In this document: positions 1-8,200 of the stretch, in pieces
Numbering within the stretch: position 1 is the first letter of the stretch
Layout: each line of letters starts with the position of its first letter
NCBI RefSeq assembly: GCF_008929045.1
Contig: NZ_VFAH01000022.1
Location: forward strand, 1 to 64,000
From: Noviherbaspirillum aerium
GTDB taxonomy: Bacteria > Pseudomonadota > Gammaproteobacteria > Burkholderiales > Burkholderiaceae_D
DNA length: 64,000 bases
Reading direction: 5' to 3'
Notes under the pieces: model-generated
Told to the model about the DNA's origin: nothing
Database searches by the model: none
What the model saw: the letters and a program-made list of their open reading frames with translations, nothing else
Position numbers and translations under genes: made by a program

Positions 1-2643
1 CCGGTCGAGCTCACCGATGCCGCCGGCCGCCGCACCGGCTATCGGCATGACGCGCTCGGCCGTCTCATTGCCGTCGAGCAGCCCGACGGCGCCATCACCA
101 GGATTGCCTACGACCCGCAGCACGGCAAGCCCTCGCTCATCACCGACGCCATGGGCGGCATCACCGCGCTGCGCCATGACGAGGCAGGCAATCTGGCCAG
201 CATCACCGACGCCCTCGGCCAGCGCACCGCCTACCGCTACGGCGCCCACGGCTTGCCGGTCGTCATCACCGATGCCGCCGGCCGCAGCCGCACGCTGGCC
301 TACAACGAGGCCGGGCAAGTCATCCGCCATACCGACTGCTCCCGCCAGACCACCCGCTACGACTACGATGGCTGGGGCCAGCTGAGCAAGCTCACCGATG
401 CGCTCGGCCAGAGCACTTCCTACCGCTACGACGCCGCCGGCCGCCTGCTCGCCGTCACCCGGCCCGACGGCAGCGAGGAACAACTCGAATACGACCGTGC
501 CGGCAGGCTGGTGGCGCAGACCGATGCCGCCGGCCGCCGCACCGTCTATGCACTGGACGCCGAGGGATTGCCGACCAGCCGCACCGATGCGCTGGGCCAC
601 ACGCTGCACTACCGCTACGACGCCGCCAGGCGGCTGGCGCAGCTGATCAACGAGAACGGCGCGGTGTATGCGTTCAGCTACGACGTCCTTGATCGGCTGC
701 ATGAGGAAACCGGCTTCGACGGCCGCCTGACGCGTTACCGCTATGATGCCGCCGGCCTGCCGGTGGCCCGGGAGGAACACGGCAGTCCTGCGGGAGCCGG
801 CGTGACAGGCGCGCGCCGCCATGCCGACGCCCGCATCGACACCCATTACCAGCGCGATGCCGCCGGCCGGCTGCTGGAAAAGATCGTCTCGCGCATCACC
901 GGCCCCTCGATGGCCGAACAGCTGCGCACCCGCTACCGCTACGACAAGCTGGGCCGCCTGGTGCAGGCCAGCAATGCGCAAGCCGAGGTCGAATTGCAGT
1001 ACGACGCCATCGGTCAGCTCATTGCCGAAGCCACCACCGCCCGCCATCATGCCAGCCGCATCACGCATGCCTATGATGCGCTGGGCAACCGCATCCAGAC
1101 GGTATTGCCGGATGGCCGCCAGCTCAACCAGCTGTTCTACGGTTCCGGGCACTTGCACCAGGTCAACCTGGATGGACAAGTCATCTGCGACATCGAGCGC
1201 GACGGTTTGCACCGGGAAATCAGCCGCAGCCAGGGCCCACTGAAGAGCCTGTTCCAGTACGACAGGCTGGGCCGGCTGACCGGGCAGCAAGTGAGCGGCA
1301 GCCTCGCGGAGCAGCGCCGAGCGTGGCAGGCGCTGGACAGCCCGGAGCTCGACGGCAGCCTCATTACCCGCCGCTACGACTATGACAAGAGCGGCGAGCT
1401 GATCGCCATCGACGACGCCCGTCTGGGGCGCACCGCCTACCACTACGATGCGCTAGGCCGCATCCTGTCGGCGGTGCATCCGACCACGCAGGAGCGCTTC
1501 GACTTCGACCCGGCGCACAACCTGCTCGATGACGGCCTGCAGAACCAGGGTGGGCGCATCGAGAACAACCGCGTCACCGTGTTCGAGGACAAGCGCTACG
1601 CCTACGACGTGCATGGCGATCTGACCGGCAAGAAGATCGGCCGGCATACCGAGATTGCGCTGCAGGGGAATGGCGAGCATCAGCTGGTCAGGGCCACTAC
1701 CACCCGGCAGGCACATACCGACCAGCCAACGGTGCAGACGGTGACGTATGGCTACGACCCGTTCGGGCGGCGGCTGTACAAGAAGGATGCGTTTGGCATT
1801 ACGCATTTCGTGTGGGATGGCAACCGGCTGCTGGAAGAAGTGCGGGGCGGTCATGCGCGGACGTATTTGTACCAGCCGGAATCGTTCGTGCCGCTGGCGC
1901 AGGTGAATCGGGTCATCAAGCAAGATGATGAGGCGGAAAAAGTCAAGCAGACGCGGAAGCAGGCGGCGCAGGTGCTGCACATGCATACCGATCATCTTGG
2001 CACGCCGAGGGAGATGACGGATGAACAGGGGCAGCTACGTTGGGCGGCGACGTACCGGGCGTGGGGTAATGTGTTGCGGGTGGAAGTGCCGGAGGTATTT
2101 GAGCAGGACGCTGAATCGGCGCAAAAACAGTCGTTCGAGGAAGTGCAGCCGCTGCGGTTCCAGGGACAGTACTACGATGCCGAGACGGGGCTGCATTACA
2201 ATCGGTTCCGGTATTACGATCCGGATTGCGGGCGGTTTGTTGGGCAGGATCCGATTGGGTTGGCGGGTGGGAATAACGTCTACCAATATGCACCGAATCC
2301 TCTAAGCTGGGTTGATCCCCTCGGATTGCGTTGCATTTGTGATAAAGCAAAACAAACTCCAATTTGGTCCACAACAAAAAAACAGTCTTCTGCTGAGAAT
2401 GCTTATGCACATTGGAATAAGCATAAAGATGAATTTCCGGAGCTAGCCAACTCAAAGAAATATGTCGATGCGGCTCATGCATTTGCTAGTAGTCCACCAA
2501 CGGATGCACTAATCAAAATGCGTGGGAAAGAGACCTTAATCTATGATGCGAAGAGTAATACGTTCTTGGTAAAAGGAGAAAACGGCGCCCCAAAGACTAT
2601 GTTTAGACCAAAGGATGGAATAGGTTATTGGAGCAGACAATGA
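1..2643 (+). CDS. Rhs-family polymorphic toxin, 3' part (5' end outside window)
   Basis: The open frame enters from the left edge, so the N-terminus is missing. Nearly all of it is tandem YD repeats (YRYDAAGRL-type) forming the Rhs shell that encapsulates the toxin. The shell ends with the hallmark DPIGLAGG and DPLGL motifs (DPLGL at 2314-2328). The last 104 residues (2329-2640) are a variable tip with clearly lower GC and different codon use. The tip's HWNKH, YDAKSNTF and TMFRPKDG motifs resemble C-terminal RNase toxins of the barnase/EndoU/colicin/RelE-like group; that assignment is tentative. The stop overlaps the start of the next gene (ATGA), as expected for a toxin-immunity pair. Delivery is probably by a type VI secretion system, none of which lies in this window. 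Confidence 0.93.
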   Translation, partial: PVELTDAAGRRTGYRHDALGRLIAVEQPDGAITRIAYDPQHGKPSLITDAMGGITALRHDEAGNLASITDALGQRTAYRYGAHGLPVVITDAAGRSRTLAYNEAGQVIRHTDCSRQTTRYDYDGWGQLSKLTDALGQSTSYRYDAAGRLLAVTRPDGSEEQLEYDRAGRLVAQTDAAGRRTVYALDAEGLPTSRTDALGHTLHYRYDAARRLAQLINENGAVYAFSYDVLDRLHEETGFDGRLTRYRYDAAGLPVAREEHGSPAGAGVTGARRHADARIDTHYQRDAAGRLLEKIVSRITGPSMAEQLRTRYRYDKLGRLVQASNAQAEVELQYDAIGQLIAEATTARHHASRITHAYDALGNRIQTVLPDGRQLNQLFYGSGHLHQVNLDGQVICDIERDGLHREISRSQGPLKSLFQYDRLGRLTGQQVSGSLAEQRRAWQALDSPELDGSLITRRYDYDKSGELIAIDDARLGRTAYHYDALGRILSAVHPTTQERFDFDPAHNLLDDGLQNQGGRIENNRVTVFEDKRYAYDVHGDLTGKKIGRHTEIALQGNGEHQLVRATTTRQAHTDQPTVQTVTYGYDPFGRRLYKKDAFGITHFVWDGNRLLEEVRGGHARTYLYQPESFVPLAQVNRVIKQDDEAEKVKQTRKQAAQVLHMHTDHLGTPREMTDEQGQLRWAATYRAWGNVLRVEVPEVFEQDAESAQKQSFEEVQPLRFQGQYYDAETGLHYNRFRYYDPDCGRFVGQDPIGLAGGNNVYQYAPNPLSWVDPLGLRCICDKAKQTPIWSTTKKQSSAENAYAHWNKHKDEFPELANSKKYVDAAHAFASSPPTDALIKMRGKETLIYDAKSNTFLVKGENGAPKTMFRPKDGIGYWSRQ

Positions 2644-2846
2644 ATCATATCGTTGAAGAATTTTATCCTTGCCCTTGTTGTGGCGAAAGCACTATAGACG
2701 AACCTGGCAGCTATGAGATTTGTGATGTCTGTGGATGGGAAGATGATCCTATCCAGTCGTCAGATCCCTATCTTGCGGGGGGAGCAAATCAAGAAAGTCT
2801 TGATACCTCGAGGAAGAATTGGCTAAAAAGAAAATCCGGCTTATAG
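2640..2846 (+). CDS. CPCC-type cysteine-rich protein, probable immunity to the Rhs tip
   Basis: A 68-aa protein whose ATG overlaps the rhs stop codon in an ATGA arrangement, which fixes the start. It carries a CPCC motif at residues 11-14 and a CxxC pair at 28 and 31, followed by GWEDDPIQ and GGANQESL. These are the signature blocks of the Cys_rich_CPCC family (a small zinc-ribbon-like fold). Members often sit directly behind polymorphic toxin genes. By position it should neutralise the toxic tip encoded just upstream. The C-terminus (RKNWLKRKSGL) is short for the family, so slight truncation is possible. The immunity role is inferred from family and context. Confidence 0.8.
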   Translation: MNHIVEEFYPCPCCGESTIDEPGSYEICDVCGWEDDPIQSSDPYLAGGANQESLDTSRKNWLKRKSGL

Positions 2847-2879
2847 TCGGTTTTACTCTACGCGGATTCAACTGGGAAG

Positions 2880-2983
2880 ACGACGGAACGGAACAAGTCT
2901 TCCAGACGCAGAAGCAGGCAGCGCAGATGCTGCACATGCATACCGTTCACCTCGGTACACCGGGGGCGATGACGGATGCACAG
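2880..2983 (+). pseudogene. Duplicated Rhs core fragment
   Basis: The + strand encodes a short stretch (KQAAQMLHMHTVHLGTP) that is nearly the same as the full Rhs protein's KQAAQVLHMHTDHLGTP at about 1951-2010. It has no start of its own and is cut off at about 2983 where a transposase fragment begins. It is a leftover Rhs core segment from tip exchange by recombination, not a functional gene. Confidence 0.7.
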
Positions 2984-2985
2984 TC

Positions 2986-3177
2986 ATACGCACGATCAGT
3001 CTGCACCCAATTTGGTTTGCACAACGGCTGCCCACGCCGGCCACCAAGGAACGACACGTCGTCGAGCAGTGGCATGATCTGAGTCGAGTCATGACGGCTC
3101 GCACCAGTCCGGATGTTCAACGGTGTGCCTGCCGCATCAACGATGAGGTGGTGCTTGCTGCCCGCCTTGCGCCGATT
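2986..3177 (-). mobile_element. IS5-type transposase fragment
   Basis: The minus strand reads NRRKAGSKHHLIVDAAGTPL, then GASRHDST and GRRGQPLCKPNWVQTDRAYD, typical of the central DDE region of IS5-family (IS427-like) transposases. Both ends of the gene and any terminal inverted repeats are missing, so this is a dead fragment inserted against the Rhs core remnant. Confidence 0.75.
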
Positions 3178-3198
3178 AGTTAGCAAACCATAAGCTGT

Positions 3199-3477
3199 AT
3201 GAATGAAATCGAGATCCTCGAGTCCAAGCTTCGTCTTGCACTTCAACAAATTGACTCTTTGCCTCGTGATTCAGGAATTGATCCCGAACACTTAAGGTTT
3301 GTTCGTGTGAATCTAACTGCTTATTTAAAACAGGTAGAAGATCGCCCTGAATCAATTCTGTCTTCCGATTTAAGCTGCGTGTCAAGATTAGTCATCGAAT
3401 ATTGGCCGCTCTCTCTTCCTGCCGGTGAAGCCGTTATAGCTGCAGAAGAGGCAATGAAAAAGTTTGTGGAAAAATAA
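3199..3477 (+). CDS. Orphan immunity-like small protein
   Basis: A 92-aa acidic, mostly helical protein (MNEIEILESKLRLALQQI start; ends AMKKFVEK). I do not recognise its family with certainty. Its low GC, small size and position behind the Rhs gene, between a transposase remnant and an orphan toxin tip, fit an orphan immunity protein kept after an earlier tip was displaced. A simpler alternative is a neutral accessory ORF. Confidence 0.55.
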   Translation: MNEIEILESKLRLALQQIDSLPRDSGIDPEHLRFVRVNLTAYLKQVEDRPESILSSDLSCVSRLVIEYWPLSLPAGEAVIAAEEAMKKFVEK

Positions 3478-3494
3478 GAGCAGTATGACGGTAG

Positions 3495-3695
3495 GAGGGT
3501 CGGGCCGATCCTCAGCTGGTTTCGTTATGCGGTCCAGATCCTGGCTATTCAGTTCACAAATTTATTAGTCCACTAGAAGTCAAAGCCTGCGAGTCAGCGC
3601 AATGGTTTTGGTATGCTGGAAAAGAAACCCAATATGAAGTTCCACAAAAAGCAATTGACTTGGAAAAGAGCGGAGTCCTAACTAAAGTGAAGTAG
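3495..3695 (+). pseudogene. Orphan Rhs toxin-tip fragment
   Basis: There is no start codon; the frame opens after a stop at 3492-3494. It reads QLVSLCGPDPGYSVHKFI, then FWYAGKETQYEVPQK, ending at TAG 3693-3695. The next gene, a small immunity-like protein, starts ten bases later at 3705. The spacing and low GC suggest the 3' end of a displaced Rhs C-terminal toxin still sitting next to its immunity gene. The toxin class cannot be judged from so little. Confidence 0.5.
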
Positions 3696-3704
3696 GTGTA
3701 AAAA

Positions 3705-3941
3705 ATGGATAGAAATGAACTTTACGTTATCCTTAAGAGGGAGAAGATATCTGGCTCGCACTATTCTTTAGATGGCGGATCGCCGAGCGAAAAGCTGTGC
3801 TTGGATTTTGAGAATGGACGGTGGATTGTCTATTATTCTGAACGTGGTGTTAAAACCGGTATTGAATACTTTGCCGATGAAGATTCAGCTTGCCGTTATC
3901 TATTGGATGCAATTAGGGCGTCCTTGAAAGGCGGTTACTAA
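3705..3941 (+). CDS. Small immunity-family protein (Imm59-like)
   Basis: A 78-aa protein with the pattern ISGSHYSLDGG ... WIVYYSERG ... FADEDSACRYLLDAI. This layout (YSLDGG near the N-terminus, a VYYSERG strand, then an acidic-x-x-A-C helix) matches my memory of a small immunity family from polymorphic toxin loci, probably Imm59. It lies immediately behind an orphan toxin tip and so probably protected against it. GC is low, like the rest of this region. The family label is from memory and should be verified. Confidence 0.65.
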   Translation: MDRNELYVILKREKISGSHYSLDGGSPSEKLCLDFENGRWIVYYSERGVKTGIEYFADEDSACRYLLDAIRASLKGGY

Positions 3942-3966
3942 TGCCCGGCCTCAGGCTATATCCTGC

Positions 3967-4077
3967 CATGGCAATTTCGCTGGAGGCAATGCGGTAAAGA
4001 TCCATTTGCCTTGGAAAGTAGTGTCGTATGAGCCCATTCATGTTTTCATTAGCACCTTGCTCCCACGAGCAATACGA
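3967..4077 (-). mobile_element. IS30-family transposase fragment
   Basis: The minus strand reads SYCSWEQGANENMNGLIRHY followed by FPRQMDL. This is the conserved C-terminal block of IS30-family transposases (PYxSWxRGxNENxNGLxRQYFPK-like) around the catalytic glutamate. Both gene ends and the inverted repeats are missing, so it is a fragment. Confidence 0.75.
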
Positions 4078-4124
4078 TTGAGCTTTACTGACACCTCCTC
4101 GGTACTGCCAATAGGAGCACATCA

Positions 4125-4490
4125 GTGAAACCGGCATACTGCCAGAAGCACGGCGTTCAATCGTTTATCCAGACTTCGCCGAGGTTGGCCGAAGAGATTT
4201 CAGGTACTGGATCTGTGGATGATGAAGAAATCCGAATACTTCAAATTATTTCTTCAGAAAAGACCTTTGAATACATGGTGGATACGGAATTCCTGAAAGG
4301 CTTCAGGCTTCCTTTGGAGCCGCATACTGCAGCGCTAAAAGATCGCGATAAATCTGTTAAGCAGCTCAATGACAGGTTACTTGTCCAGCAAGTCACAAAT
4401 GAAATGAAATGGGTTTGCCCTCTATGCCTTAATGCACGACGGCGGGAGAGGGCTGGTTCGTCCAAGGCATCTATTGCCACCTGGTTTTAA
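4125..4490 (+). CDS. Hypothetical zinc-ribbon-like protein, probable orphan immunity
   Basis: A 121-aa protein starting at GTG 4125 (GGAG about seven bases upstream). It opens with AYCQKHGVQSF and near the end has a CPLC motif, so paired C/H and C-x-x-C ligands could form a zinc ribbon. Similar proteins (CQKHG ... CPxC) follow Rhs genes in betaproteobacteria, so an orphan immunity role is plausible. The C-terminal part after CPLC (RRRERAGSSKASIATWF) looks unlike the acidic tail I would expect and may reflect a frameshift. Function unknown. Confidence 0.5.
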   Translation: MKPAYCQKHGVQSFIQTSPRLAEEISGTGSVDDEEIRILQIISSEKTFEYMVDTEFLKGFRLPLEPHTAALKDRDKSVKQLNDRLLVQQVTNEMKWVCPLCLNARRRERAGSSKASIATWF

Positions 4491-4676
4491 AGTGTCCAAG
4501 AGGTTAAAAGGGGATATAGACTAATTGATGAAAATCAATTCACCCCGCTAAATCAATATCTCTCCCCTCATTGCTGCATAACCTTGAGTTACACGGGCAT
4601 TGGTTGCGGTGAAAATGTCATATGTGCCAAGACCTCTCCCGTCAGCACATTCCTTCACACCTCAAGGAGAAAAACC

Positions 4677-5144
4677 ATGAACCTTTCAAAAAAGAAATCT
4701 GTTCGGTGTGTGTCTTCCCTCGCATTGGTCATGAGCCTCGGCCTGATGGGCGGCTGCGATACGATGAGCGGGATGATGGGCAAGATGGGCATTGGCGGGC
4801 CGAAGACGACGCTGGAACTCAAGGGCGAGAATGAAGTGCCGCCGGTGACGACACGGGCTTCCGGGCGCAGCACCATTACGGTGGCGGATGACCGGACTGT
4901 CAGCGGGTCGGTGTTGATCGACGACATGAATGCCACGGCCGCGCATATTCATCGCGGATCGAAAGGCGAAAACGGGCCGGTCATCGTTCCACTGACAAAA
5001 ACCTCGGACAAAGCGTTTTCCGTACCGGCCAATGCACGGCTGACCGAAGCGCAATTCGCCGATTACAAGGCCGGCAACCTGTATATCAATGTCCATAGCG
5101 CGGCGCATCCGGCCGGTGAGATTCGCGTGCAGCTCAAGCCTTGA
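4677..5144 (+). CDS. CHRD-domain lipoprotein
   Basis: A 155-aa protein. ATG 4677 is preceded by CAAGGAGA at 4663-4670, which favours it over in-frame codons further upstream. The N-terminus is a lipoprotein-type signal with Cys27 (GLMGGC), then a low-complexity MSGMMGKMGIGG stretch. The rest is a CHRD domain: LKGENEVPPV near the start, AAHIHRG in the middle, and YINVHSAAHPAGEIR at the end. CHRD domains are beta-rich and extracytoplasmic; the bacterial function is not established. It is probably anchored in the outer membrane. It stands alone. Confidence 0.85.
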   Translation: MNLSKKKSVRCVSSLALVMSLGLMGGCDTMSGMMGKMGIGGPKTTLELKGENEVPPVTTRASGRSTITVADDRTVSGSVLIDDMNATAAHIHRGSKGENGPVIVPLTKTSDKAFSVPANARLTEAQFADYKAGNLYINVHSAAHPAGEIRVQLKP

Positions 5145-5583
5145 CGGACCGAGCGCGATTGGTGGACGAGCGACCGGACGGCGCTGCGCGCCGGACCGGC
5201 AGGTCTGCCTTTGCGCGTCGATACCGCCCGCTTGCGCGTGGCGGCCAAGCCTCCATCGCCGGACATGCGTCGCCGCATCGTCTGGCGGCCCCTTCCTCTC
5301 CTGGCATTTATTTCCGCCCGCGACATTCCTGATGCCCGGCTTGTCCTGATTGCGGATGCTTTGATCTTCGACAATCGCACTTCCCGCTGCCGCCCTATGT
5401 TGAACTGCAAACGATCAGGGAGGAAGGGGCAGTAAGAGCCCGTTTGAAAATCTCCGGCAAGGCTGTAGGCCAGGGAACCGGCGTGCCTTGCGACCATGTC
5501 GCGCGAAGCTCCGCCGACCGGACTCGCCGGTCCTCATCCGTTGCGGCAGTTTTCAAACGGGCTCTTGAAGCATGGAGACGATC
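5145..5583. other. Intergenic region carrying a MITE-like element
   Basis: Between the CHRD and SnoaL-like genes. No supportable coding sequence was seen; the only structured feature is the inverted-repeat element at 5434-5566. Confidence 0.6.
5434..5566. mobile_element. MITE-like element with perfect 17-bp inverted ends
   Basis: AAGAGCCCGTTTGAAAA at 5434-5450 is repeated as its exact reverse complement at 5550-5566, enclosing about 99 GC-rich bases with no gene. Short length, perfect terminal inverted repeats and no ORF fit a miniature transposable element. No clear target-site duplication is visible at the edges, so a large stem-loop RNA is an alternative. It ends 17 bases before the start codon chosen for the next gene. 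Confidence 0.6.
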
Positions 5584-6033
5584 ATGACGATTCAGGAAAA
5601 CAAGCAGCTCGTGATGCAGGGTTACCAGAAATTCCAGGCGCAGGATATCGAAGGCTTGATGCAGAATTTTGCCGACGACATCGAATGGATCGGGGTGGAA
5701 AGCGAATATCTGCCTTTCTCGGGCACCTATCGCGGCAAGCAGGAAGTGATGCGGTATTTCGGCATGCTGGCGCAGTCGCAGGAAGCGATGCAGTTCGAAC
5801 CCCGGGAATTCATTGCCGAGAATGACAAGGTGGTGGTATGCGGTGATTCGCAATGGCTGGTGCGGGCGACCGGGCGCAGCTATACCAATCCATGGGTGCA
5901 TGTCTTCACCATCCGGGACGGCAAGGTGGCACGGTTCCAGCAGTTCAACGATACCGCTGCGGCGGAACGGGCTTATCGGCCGCTGCCGGCTTCCATGAGC
6001 GAGCAGTCCGCCGGCACAGGCCTGCACCACTGA
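5584..6033 (+). CDS. SnoaL-like / NTF2-fold protein
   Basis: A 149-aa protein. An in-frame ATG at 5572 exists, but the ATG at 5584 has GGAG six bases upstream and is preferred. The pattern is that of the SnoaL/ketosteroid-isomerase-like family: QGYQKFQAQDIEGLMQNFADD, then EWIGV, GTYRGKQEV, and a final WVHVFTIRDGKVARFQQF strand pair. The family includes isomerases, hydrolases and many proteins of unknown substrate, so no reaction can be assigned. The upstream region is the MITE-like element, which may hold or disrupt its promoter. Confidence 0.85.
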   Translation: MTIQENKQLVMQGYQKFQAQDIEGLMQNFADDIEWIGVESEYLPFSGTYRGKQEVMRYFGMLAQSQEAMQFEPREFIAENDKVVVCGDSQWLVRATGRSYTNPWVHVFTIRDGKVARFQQFNDTAAAERAYRPLPASMSEQSAGTGLHH

Positions 6034-6118
6034 GATCGCCACATGCCATGGCCTGACCGGGACAAGCATGCACAGTCATGTGCGGCGCAGGATCATGGCA
6101 TGGCGCGCCGCTGAAAAC

Positions 6119-6895
6119 TCATTTTCGCAATGACCTGCGCATGAAAACCCGCAGGTCATCCAGCGTGGGGACGATGGCGAGTGCCCACAGCATCACGGCG
6201 AGCGGCACGGTCGAGAGATAGCCGACATGCTTGAATCCAACCGCGCCAACGACGCCGCCGATAAAAAAGGCCAGGACCAGCAGCAGGAGTTGTCGCAGCC
6301 GCGTCCGGTTTGCGACGACCCTGGCCTTGTCATTCGAAGCATCGATGTTCCAGTAGACAAGCTTGCCGAGTTCGATGCCGATATCCGTTACGGTGCCCGT
6401 CAGATGCGTGGTGCGGATTTCGGCGCGGGAAAGCTTGGTCATCACCGCGTTCTGCAGGCCCATGATGAAGCACAGCAGCATGACCGTCACCGGCACGAAC
6501 AAGCCTTCGATACCGGCCAGACGGGCGCCGAGCACGCCGAAGCATAGCAGCAGGATGGCTTCCAGCAGCAGCGGCAACGCATATTCGCTGGCCATGCGGT
6601 GGCGGCGTGCGTAATTCACCATGATCGCGGTCACGGCGGCGCCGGAGACGAAGGACAACAGCGCGCCGGCGCCGGCAAAGGCGGGCAGGTAGTCGCCCAG
6701 CGCAAGGCTGTCGGCAGCCGCCGATACGATGCCGGTCATGTGCGATGTGTATTGATGCACGGCGAGAAAGCCGCCGGCATTGGTCGCGCCCGCAATGAAG
6801 GCCAGCGCATAGCCGAGATGCCGGTTGGCCTCGGCGCTGCGCTGCGGGCCGGTCAGCCGCCTTGCATAGTTGATGGGCATGGGCGCGCTGATCAA
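6119..6895 (-). CDS. YoaK family (DUF1275) membrane protein
   Basis: A 258-aa integral membrane protein with about six hydrophobic segments. Typical DUF1275/YoaK motifs are present: FIAGATNAGGFLAVHQYTSHMTG near the N-terminus, FIMGLQNAVMTKLS mid-protein, and THLTGTVTDIGIELG. The biochemical role of the family is not established; a small-molecule transporter is the usual guess. Its ATG overlaps the stop of the LuxR-type regulator gene by four bases, so the two are almost certainly co-transcribed and translationally coupled. Confidence 0.88.
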   Translation of the reverse strand: MISAPMPINYARRLTGPQRSAEANRHLGYALAFIAGATNAGGFLAVHQYTSHMTGIVSAAADSLALGDYLPAFAGAGALLSFVSGAAVTAIMVNYARRHRMASEYALPLLLEAILLLCFGVLGARLAGIEGLFVPVTVMLLCFIMGLQNAVMTKLSRAEIRTTHLTGTVTDIGIELGKLVYWNIDASNDKARVVANRTRLRQLLLLVLAFFIGGVVGAVGFKHVGYLSTVPLAVMLWALAIVPTLDDLRVFMRRSLRK

Positions 6896-7758
6896 CGACG
6901 TGGCGAGACGTCGCGATGCTTCAGGGCCAGGGCGAACAATTCATTGTTGTGGTGAATGCCCAGCCGGGCGAAAGCCCGGTTGCGATAGGTCTTGACCGTG
7001 GTGGCGCCGATGCCGAGATCGCAGGCGATGCCGTCGTGGCTCATGCCCCTGAGCAGCCGCAGCGACACTTCCACTTCCCGGGGCGGCATGTCGGGCGCGA
7101 AATGGCGCAGCGCTTCCCTGTGCGCGTCCTCCGGCAGTTCGACACCGGCGGTGGCAGGCGCGGCGGTGCTGCCGTCCGCGATTGGCTGCAGTGCGATCTG
7201 CCGTTCCACCGAAGCGAACAGCCCGCGCGCCAGGTGCTCGAAGAGTTGCAGGTCGCGCTCCCGGTAGGCAGGCTGGTCGTCGTGCCGGTAGAGATTGACC
7301 GACAGGATGGAACCATCGGCCGCGAGCCGGGCCGCCGACAGCCGTTCGCGCAGCCGGTGGTGTTCGTAAATGATGCGGCGGTGCTCGGGGTTGCGCACGT
7401 CCGCGGCGGTCAGGTGCAGGATGCGGATGTCCTTGCCCTTGCTGCCCTCCAGCGCGTCGAAGGTGCGGTCTTCGCGGTAGAGGCCGTCGCGGTAGGCCAG
7501 AAAGCAGCTGCCGGTGGTGTCGCGCCGCTTGTAGCTGTTGGACAGATAGCAGACCGGCACGCGCCGTCCGCAGGTGCGGTACACGCTCCATGAGCCGGCG
7601 GCGAGGCCGCGGTTGATTTCGCGCAACACGCTGCTGGTGAAGTCCTGCGCGCCGATATGCGAAATGATTTTCGACAGCGAGTAAAGCGCGATATCTGACA
7701 CGGTATCGGACGCGATATCGGAGGGCGAGCCAGCTTCGGCTACGGTCCAGACGTTCAT
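6892..7758 (-). CDS. LuxR-family transcriptional regulator
   Basis: A 288-aa protein with a C-terminal LuxR-type helix-turn-helix (PREVEVSLRLLRGMSHDGIA, then LGIGATTVKTYRNRAFARLG). The N-terminal 200 residues have no recognisable receiver or autoinducer-binding domain; they look like an orphan sensory domain. It is the first gene of a two-gene unit with the YoaK protein (ATGA overlap at 6892-6895), so it may regulate that transporter-like protein. The signal is unknown. Confidence 0.85.
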   Translation of the reverse strand: MNVWTVAEAGSPSDIASDTVSDIALYSLSKIISHIGAQDFTSSVLREINRGLAAGSWSVYRTCGRRVPVCYLSNSYKRRDTTGSCFLAYRDGLYREDRTFDALEGSKGKDIRILHLTAADVRNPEHRRIIYEHHRLRERLSAARLAADGSILSVNLYRHDDQPAYRERDLQLFEHLARGLFASVERQIALQPIADGSTAAPATAGVELPEDAHREALRHFAPDMPPREVEVSLRLLRGMSHDGIACDLGIGATTVKTYRNRAFARLGIHHNNELFALALKHRDVSPRR

Positions 7759-8200
7759 GTTGTGCCTGTCATTTCAGTCTGTCCTCCTTCGGGAGGACAT
7801 GCGATTTCCGGTTGGGCTTTTATCATCCAGATAAAAGCTTCGAACACATTAAAGACATCATTGCGGCCGGCCTGCGCATTCCGGGTTTCGGAAAAGCTTG
7901 CGGATCGGACTCGAACAATATGGAGACAGTAATGAAATTCCGGTTCCAGCACAAGGCCCGGTTTCAGCGGGGAAATACCGGGAAGGCCGCGGCTTGCGGA
8001 CATTGATCCGCATGGGTGCAGCCTGCGAGGCTTCGCGTGGACATGGCCGGGTAATGCCCGGTATCGCTAAATCTCACCAAGTATTGCCCAGCATCGCCGG
8101 GGATCGCCCAAGTGTTGCTCAAGACTCCAGGACCCGTCCGAGCGAGGCACGGGCCTCGGGCACCCCAGCAGTCAAACATGAAAAAAATGACAAGGAGACA
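7759..8200. other. Divergent promoter region, no gene seen
   Basis: 442 bases between the divergent luxR-type and tannase genes. The tannase frame stays open through it, but composition and the strong AAGGAG site at 8192 argue that translation starts at about 8201. 8050-8120 has loosely repeated ATCGCC/ATTGCC units of unknown meaning. Confidence 0.5.

Noticed and set aside
1-2300. Tandem DNA repeats in the first 2 kb
   Set aside because: They are the coding repeats (YD motifs) of the Rhs shell, not a separate repeat element.
6916-7593. Long plus-strand frame opposite the LuxR gene
   Set aside because: It is an antisense shadow of the LuxR-type gene, which has a clear helix-turn-helix and an ATGA junction with its neighbour.
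8050-8120. ATCGCC/ATTGCC units as a possible CRISPR-like or operator array
   Set aside because: Units are short, irregular and lack spacers; no consistent period.
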